A stretch of DNA of 18,834 nucleotides, taken from assembly GCA_002422685.1 (NCBI GenBank), contig DITC01000062.1:29392-48225 (forward strand), written 5' to 3'. The notes under the pieces are model-generated. The model was not told the DNA's origin. It ran no database searches and saw only the letters and a program-made list of their open reading frames with translations. Source of the stretch: Thauera sp. UBA6194 (GTDB lineage: Bacteria > Pseudomonadota > Gammaproteobacteria > Burkholderiales > Rhodocyclaceae). Shown one piece after another: positions 14,918 through 18,834 of the stretch (positions are counted from its first letter, which is position 1; every line of letters starts with the position of its first letter). A program made the position numbers and the translations under genes.

Positions 14918-16390
14918 ATGATCAACGCTTCACTTCCGGAACTGCGCCGCGCCCTCGACGCGCGCCAGATTTCCGCCGTCGAGCTCGCGACCCTGTTCCT
15001 CGACCGCATCGACGCGCTCAACCCCGCGCTCAACGCCTTCATCACCGTCGACCGCGACGGTGCGCTGGCCGCCGCGCGCGCGGCCGACGCGCGCATCGCC
15101 GCCGGCTCGGCCGGCCCGCTCACCGGCATCCCGCTCGCGCACAAGGACGTGTTCTGCACCGAAGGCGTGCTGACCACCTGCGGCTCGAAGATGCTGGCCA
15201 ACTTCGTCAGCCCCTACGACGCCCACGTGGTGAGCCTGCTCAAGGCGGCCGGCGTGGTCAGCCTGGGCAAGGCCAACATGGACGAGTTCGCGATGGGCTC
15301 GTCGAACGAGAGCTCGTATTTCGGCGCGGTCAAGAACCCGTGGAAGCTCGATCGCATCCCCGGCGGCTCGTCGGGGGGCTCGGCCGCGGCGGTGGCCGCG
15401 CGCCTGGCGCCGATCGCCACCGGCACCGACACCGGCGGCTCGGTGCGCCAGCCGGCGTCCTATTGCGGCATCACCGGCATCAAGCCGACCTACGGGCTGG
15501 TGAGTCGCTACGGCATGATCGCCTACGCCTCCTCGCTCGACCAGGGCGGCGCCTTCGGCGCCAGCGCCGAGGACTGCGCGCTGCTGCTCGGTGCGATGAC
15601 CGGGTTCGACGAACGCGACTCCACCAGCCTGGAGCGCCCGACCGAGGACTACGCCGCCGCGCTCGCCGCACCCGCCTCGGGCAAGCCGCTCGAAGGCCTC
15701 ACCATCGGCCTGCCGCGCGAGTTCTTCGCCGAGGGCATGGCCGACGACGTGCGCGCCACCATCGACGCCGCGATCGCGCAGTACCGCGCGCTCGGCGCCA
15801 CCACGGTCGAGGTCTCGCTGCCCAACGCGAAGCTGGCGATCCCGGCCTACTACGTGATCGCGCCGGCCGAGTGCTCGAGCAACCTGTCCCGCTTCGACGG
15901 CGTGCGCTACGGCCACCGCGCCGCCGACTACGGCGACCTCGGCGACATGTACGCGAAGAGCCGCGCCGAGGGCTTCGGCGCCGAGGTCAAGCGCCGCATC
16001 CTGGTCGGCACCTACGTGCTCTCGCACGGCTACTACGACGCCTACTACCTGCAGGCCCAGCGCCTGCGCCGCCTGATCGCGCAGGACTTCCAGGCCGCGC
16101 TGCAGCACTGCGACCTCATCGCCGGTCCGACCACGCCGACCACCGCCTGGGCGCTCGGCGAGAAAGCCGATGACCCGGTGCAGATGTACCTGTCGGACAT
16201 CTACACCATCGCGGTGAATCTCGCCGGCCTGCCGGGCCTGTCGCATCCGGCCGGCTTCGGCGCCGACGGCCTGCCGGTGGGCCTGCAGCTGATCGGCGAC
16301 TACTTCGCCGAGTCACGCCTGCTCGGCGCCGCGCACCGGTTCCAGCAGGCCACCGACTGGCACGCGCGGCGCCCGGCCTGCGCCGGCTGA
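14918..16390 (+). CDS. gatA: Aspartyl/glutamyl-tRNA(Asn/Gln) amidotransferase subunit A
   Basis: The 490-residue amidase-signature enzyme hydrolyses glutamine and feeds ammonia to GatB. The Ser-cisSer-Lys catalytic triad is Lys76 (LAHKDVF), Ser151 (PGGSSGGSAAAVAA) and Ser175 (TDTGGSVRQPA). The numbering is offset by three from the S. aureus triad (79/154/178). Substrate-pocket stretches such as GYYDAYYLQAQ are also conserved. The ATG at 14918 gives the expected N-terminus (INASLPELRRAL), 88 bases after gatC; the frame is open upstream but unlike GatA there. Complete and apparently functional. Confidence 0.97.
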   Translation: MINASLPELRRALDARQISAVELATLFLDRIDALNPALNAFITVDRDGALAAARAADARIAAGSAGPLTGIPLAHKDVFCTEGVLTTCGSKMLANFVSPYDAHVVSLLKAAGVVSLGKANMDEFAMGSSNESSYFGAVKNPWKLDRIPGGSSGGSAAAVAARLAPIATGTDTGGSVRQPASYCGITGIKPTYGLVSRYGMIAYASSLDQGGAFGASAEDCALLLGAMTGFDERDSTSLERPTEDYAAALAAPASGKPLEGLTIGLPREFFAEGMADDVRATIDAAIAQYRALGATTVEVSLPNAKLAIPAYYVIAPAECSSNLSRFDGVRYGHRAADYGDLGDMYAKSRAEGFGAEVKRRILVGTYVLSHGYYDAYYLQAQRLRRLIAQDFQAALQHCDLIAGPTTPTTAWALGEKADDPVQMYLSDIYTIAVNLAGLPGLSHPAGFGADGLPVGLQLIGDYFAESRLLGAAHRFQQATDWHARRPACAG

Positions 16391-16406
16391 GCGGGCCAGC
16401 ACACGC

Positions 16407-16907
16407 ATGAACCTGCGACGACTCTCCGGCCGACTGGCCAGCCTGGCAAGCGCGGCGCTGCTCGCCGCCTGCGCGCTGCCGGGCCTTCCACCGCCCGCCG
16501 ACGCGCCCGTCGGCGACGACGTGCTCGCGCATCCGAGCCGCGCCGGCGGCAAGCTTCGCGCCATGCCCTGGCGGCCGCTCGACGTGAAGACCGAGTGCCG
16601 CTTCCGCGACGAGGCCGGCTACACCACGCGCATCACGCTCGATGTGGTGCAGTCGAAGGTCCGCGCCTTCAGCGCCGACGTCGACATCCCCCGCCGCGGC
16701 AGCTGCCGTTTCCATGGCCCGTTCCGGCAGACGCGCGAGAAGCCCAGCATTCAACTGCGTGCGCCCGATGGGTGCACCGTCAGCATCTGGGAGCAGGGCC
16801 GAGCCGTCACCGTCGGCTTCGCAAACTGCGCCGCGCGCTGCACGCCCGGCGCCTTCGATTACCTGTGGCCGATCATCGTCGATCGGACCAACGGCCAGTG
16901 CCACTGA
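16407..16907 (+). CDS. Uncharacterised six-cysteine lipoprotein between gatA and gatB
   Basis: I do not recognise this 166-residue protein. Its N-terminus is a lipoprotein signal peptide: basic MNLRRLSGR, hydrophobic core, lipobox LAAC with Cys22, then a Pro/Ala linker to about residue 35. The mature domain (about 55-166) has six cysteines: 64, 100, 123, 141, 145 and 165. That even number suggests three disulfides in the periplasm. The predicted look is beta-rich (TTRITLDVVQSKVRAFSADV) with a closing FDYLWPIIVDRTNGQC. It starts 16 bases after gatA and ends 32 bases before gatB, so it is almost surely co-transcribed. It has no evident role in tRNA amidation. It could be a small disulfide-stabilised inhibitor or binding domain, but nothing here proves that. 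Confidence 0.75.
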   Translation: MNLRRLSGRLASLASAALLAACALPGLPPPADAPVGDDVLAHPSRAGGKLRAMPWRPLDVKTECRFRDEAGYTTRITLDVVQSKVRAFSADVDIPRRGSCRFHGPFRQTREKPSIQLRAPDGCTVSIWEQGRAVTVGFANCAARCTPGAFDYLWPIIVDRTNGQCH

Positions 16908-16939
16908 GCGCACGGCCACACGCGACACGAGAACACACC

Positions 16940-18412
16940 ATGAGCCGATCCGATTGGGAAGTCGTCATCGGGCTGGAAGTCCACGCCCAGCTCAACACCG
17001 CCAGCAAGATCTTTTCCGGCGCCAGCACCGCCTTCGGCGCCGAGCCCAACCGCCAGACGAGCGCGGTGGACATCGCGCTCCCCGGCGTACTGCCGGTGCT
17101 CAACCGCGGCGCGGTCGAGCGCGCGATCCGCTTCGGCCTGGCGATCGGCGCCCATGTGGCCGAGAAGAGCGTTTTCGCGCGCAAGAACTACTTCTACCCC
17201 GACCTCCCCAAGGGCTACCAGATCAGCCAGATGGACCTGCCGGTGGTGGTCGGCGGCGCGATCACGATCCGCGTCGGCGAGGGCGAGCAGGCCTATGAAA
17301 AGACCGTGCGCCTGACTCGCGCCCACCTCGAGGAAGACGCCGGCAAGAGCCTGCACGAGGACTTCCACGGCATGACCGGCATCGACCTCAACCGCGCCGG
17401 CACGCCGCTGCTCGAGATCGTCTCCGAGCCCGACATGCGCTCGTCCGCCGAGGCCGTGGCCTACGCGCGCGCGCTGCACGCCCTGGTGCGCTGGATCGAC
17501 ATCTGCGACGGCAACATGCAGGAAGGCTCGTTCCGCTGCGACGCCAACGTGTCGGTGAGGAAGAAGGGCGCAACCGAGTTCGGCACCCGGCGCGAGATCA
17601 AGAACCTCAACTCTTTCCGCTTCCTGCAGCAGGCGATCGATTACGAGGTGCAGTGGCAGATCGACACCCTGGAGGACGGCGGGCGCGTGCAGCAGGCCAC
17701 GGTGCTGTTCGACCCCGACACCGGCGAGACGCGCATGATGCGCAGCAAGGAAGACGCCCACGACTACCGCTACTTCCCCGACCCCGACCTGCTGCCGCTG
17801 ATGATCGCGCCCGAGTGGAAGGCGCGCGTGCAGGCCGAAATGCCCGAGCTGCCGGGGGCGATGAAGGCGCGCTTCATGGACGCGTGGGGCCTGTCCGCCT
17901 ACGATGCCACCACACTCACGGCCTCGAAGGAAGTCGCCGACTTCTACCAGGCCACGGTGTCGGCCGCCGGTGCGTCGTTGGCGACTCAGTTGCCAAAACT
18001 CTGCGCCAACTGGGTCATGGGCGACCTCGCCGCACGCCTCAACAAGGCCGAGCTCGACATCGCCGCCTCGCCGGTGTCGCCCGCACAGCTCGCCGGGCTG
18101 GTCGCGCGCATCGCCGACAACACCATCTCCAACGCCATCGGCAAGAAGGTGTTCGAGGCGCTGTGGAACGGCGAGGGCCGGAGCGCCGACGAGATCATCG
18201 ACAGGCAGGGCCTCAAGCAGGTCACCGACACCGGCGCGATCGAGGCCATGATCGACGAGGTGCTCGCCGCCAACCAGAAGTCGGTGGACGAATTCCGCGC
18301 CGGCAAGGAGAAGGCCTTCAACGCGCTCGTCGGCCAGGTCATGAAGGCCAGCAAGGGCAAGGCCAGCCCCGCCCAGGTGAATGAGCTGCTGAAGAAAAAG
18401 CTCGGCGCCTGA
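16940..18412 (+). CDS. gatB: Aspartyl/glutamyl-tRNA(Asn/Gln) amidotransferase subunit B
   Basis: The 490-residue product phosphorylates the misacylated Glu or Asp on the tRNA and exchanges it for ammonia from GatA, giving Gln-tRNA(Gln) or Asn-tRNA(Asn). Signature segments are VVIGLEVHAQLNTASKIFSG at the start, YFYPDLPKGYQISQMDLPVV, NRAGTPLLEIVSEPDM, GSFRCDANVSVR and DYRYFPDPDLLPL. The C-terminal YqeY-like tail domain ends in KASPAQVNELLKKKLG. Length is normal. The ATG at 16940 begins the conserved kinase domain; no strong Shine-Dalgarno is visible. Confidence 0.97.
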   Translation: MSRSDWEVVIGLEVHAQLNTASKIFSGASTAFGAEPNRQTSAVDIALPGVLPVLNRGAVERAIRFGLAIGAHVAEKSVFARKNYFYPDLPKGYQISQMDLPVVVGGAITIRVGEGEQAYEKTVRLTRAHLEEDAGKSLHEDFHGMTGIDLNRAGTPLLEIVSEPDMRSSAEAVAYARALHALVRWIDICDGNMQEGSFRCDANVSVRKKGATEFGTRREIKNLNSFRFLQQAIDYEVQWQIDTLEDGGRVQQATVLFDPDTGETRMMRSKEDAHDYRYFPDPDLLPLMIAPEWKARVQAEMPELPGAMKARFMDAWGLSAYDATTLTASKEVADFYQATVSAAGASLATQLPKLCANWVMGDLAARLNKAELDIAASPVSPAQLAGLVARIADNTISNAIGKKVFEALWNGEGRSADEIIDRQGLKQVTDTGAIEAMIDEVLAANQKSVDEFRAGKEKAFNALVGQVMKASKGKASPAQVNELLKKKLGA

Positions 18413-18413
18413 T

Positions 18414-18476
18414 CGGCCCGGCGGGCCGGTCCGTCGGGCCGGTCCTGCGCGCCGCGGTGCCCGGACACGCCGGGCA
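18414..18476. other. GC-rich hairpins and direct repeat after gatB
   Basis: Immediately after the gatB stop are CGGCCC (18414-18419) / GGGCCG (18423-18428) and TGCCCGG (18458-18464) / CCGGGCA (18470-18476), both perfect stems with short loops. Between them GGGCCGGTCC occurs twice (18423-18432 and 18436-18445). None is followed by a U tract, so rho-independent termination is uncertain; transcript 3'-end protection is possible. Confidence 0.4.
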
Positions 18477-18534
18477 TCGGTCCGCCCCACAGTCCGAACA
18501 CATCCCGAAGACATGCGAAGCCGACACAGGTGGC

Positions 18535-18540
18535 TATACT
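18535..18540 (+). promoter_or_regulatory. Candidate -10 box for the glutamine amidotransferase gene
   Basis: TATACT (5 of 6 to consensus) lies 28 bases before the ATG at 18569. No good -35 element is present 16-18 bp upstream (sequence there is near acatgcgaa). The gene may therefore need an activator, or this may be a weak promoter. Confidence 0.35.
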
Positions 18541-18568
18541 TCGGGCATCGTCCCCATGGAGCTCGATG

Positions 18569-18834
18569 ATGTGTCAGTTGCTGGGCATGAACTGCAATGT
18601 GCCGACCGACATCTGCTTTTCCTTCGCCGGCTTTCGCGCGCGCGGCGGGCGCACCGACCACCACGCCGACGGCTGGGGCATCGCCTTTTTCGAAGGCAAG
18701 GGCGTGCGCATGTTCCTCGACCCGGCCCCGAGCGCGCGGTCGCAGCTGGCCGAGCTGGTGCACGACTACCCGATCCGCTCGCTCAACGTCATCGCGCACA
18801 TACGCAAGGCTACGCAGGGCGACGTTCGCCTTGA
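18569..18834 (+). CDS. Class II glutamine amidotransferase, YafJ-like (3' end outside window)
   Basis: The visible 88 codons begin MCQLLGMNCNVPTDICFSF and continue with ARGGRTDHHADGWGIAFFEG and VIAHIRKATQGDV. They closely resemble the N-terminus of E. coli YafJ, a class II (Ntn-type) glutaminase domain. Cys2 would be the nucleophile after removal of Met1, with the DGWGIAF and HIRKAT blocks lining the glutamine pocket. Family members are uncharacterised or take part in small-molecule amidation; the acceptor is unknown. Two ATG codons are adjacent (18566, 18569). GGAG at 18558-18561 sits 7 bases from the second, and only the second puts Cys at position 2. The frame is open to the window edge. 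Confidence 0.88.
   Translation, partial: MCQLLGMNCNVPTDICFSFAGFRARGGRTDHHADGWGIAFFEGKGVRMFLDPAPSARSQLAELVHDYPIRSLNVIAHIRKATQGDVRL

Noticed and set aside
16859..18799. 646-codon minus-strand open frame opposite gatB
   Set aside because: Reads as the complement of gatB and of the next gene with no recognisable fold; explained by high GC at third positions.

Overview
The window looks like core chromosome from a high-GC betaproteobacterium, most likely Rhodocyclales (Thauera/Azoarcus-like). That placement rests on GC content, on the mreBCD-mrdA-rodA block lying divergent from gatCAB, and on general protein resemblance; no database search was possible. No prophage, insertion sequence, CRISPR array or plasmid gene was found. 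Most of the window is housekeeping, and the less explained material sits in a few small exported proteins and in regulatory hairpins.

Layout. Positions 1-24 hold the 5' end of a tRNA gene, probably tRNA-Arg, on the minus strand. It is divergent from a small monoheme cytochrome c lipoprotein (174-611, +). A bidirectional terminator (642-680) separates that gene from a convergent Rep-type DNA helicase (744-2735, -). A 307-base divergent gap with hairpins and a promoter leads to two exported proteins on the plus strand. These are a membrane-anchored TlpA-like thioredoxin (3043-3540) and a signal-peptide-bearing pentapeptide-repeat protein (3585-4232).

From 14331 down to 4264 ten minus-strand genes follow one another: mreB, mreC, mreD, mrdA (PBP2), rodA, rlpA, a PBP5/6-type D,D-carboxypeptidase, ybeD, lipB and lipA. 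The first seven build and trim the lateral-wall peptidoglycan of a rod-shaped cell: MreB filament, MreC/MreD scaffold, the RodA-PBP2 synthase pair, RlpA glycan processing and DacA stem-peptide trimming. The last two attach (LipB) and complete (LipA) the lipoyl cofactor. Several junctions overlap by 4 bases. A terminator-like hairpin after mreB, and a hairpin plus a good promoter between rlpA and the carboxypeptidase, suggest the run is transcribed in sub-blocks.

Divergent from mreB, on the plus strand, are gatC, gatA and gatB, the three subunits of the tRNA-dependent Glu/Asp amidotransferase. A six-cysteine lipoprotein of unknown function (16407-16907) is inserted between gatA and gatB. The window ends inside a class II glutamine amidotransferase of the YafJ type (from 18569).

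The items most worth a second look are the secreted 33-pentad solenoid with cysteines at both ends beside its own thioredoxin, the six-cysteine lipoprotein inside gatCAB, the attenuator-like hairpins before rep and after mreB, and a 13-base palindrome sitting on the gatC -10 box.
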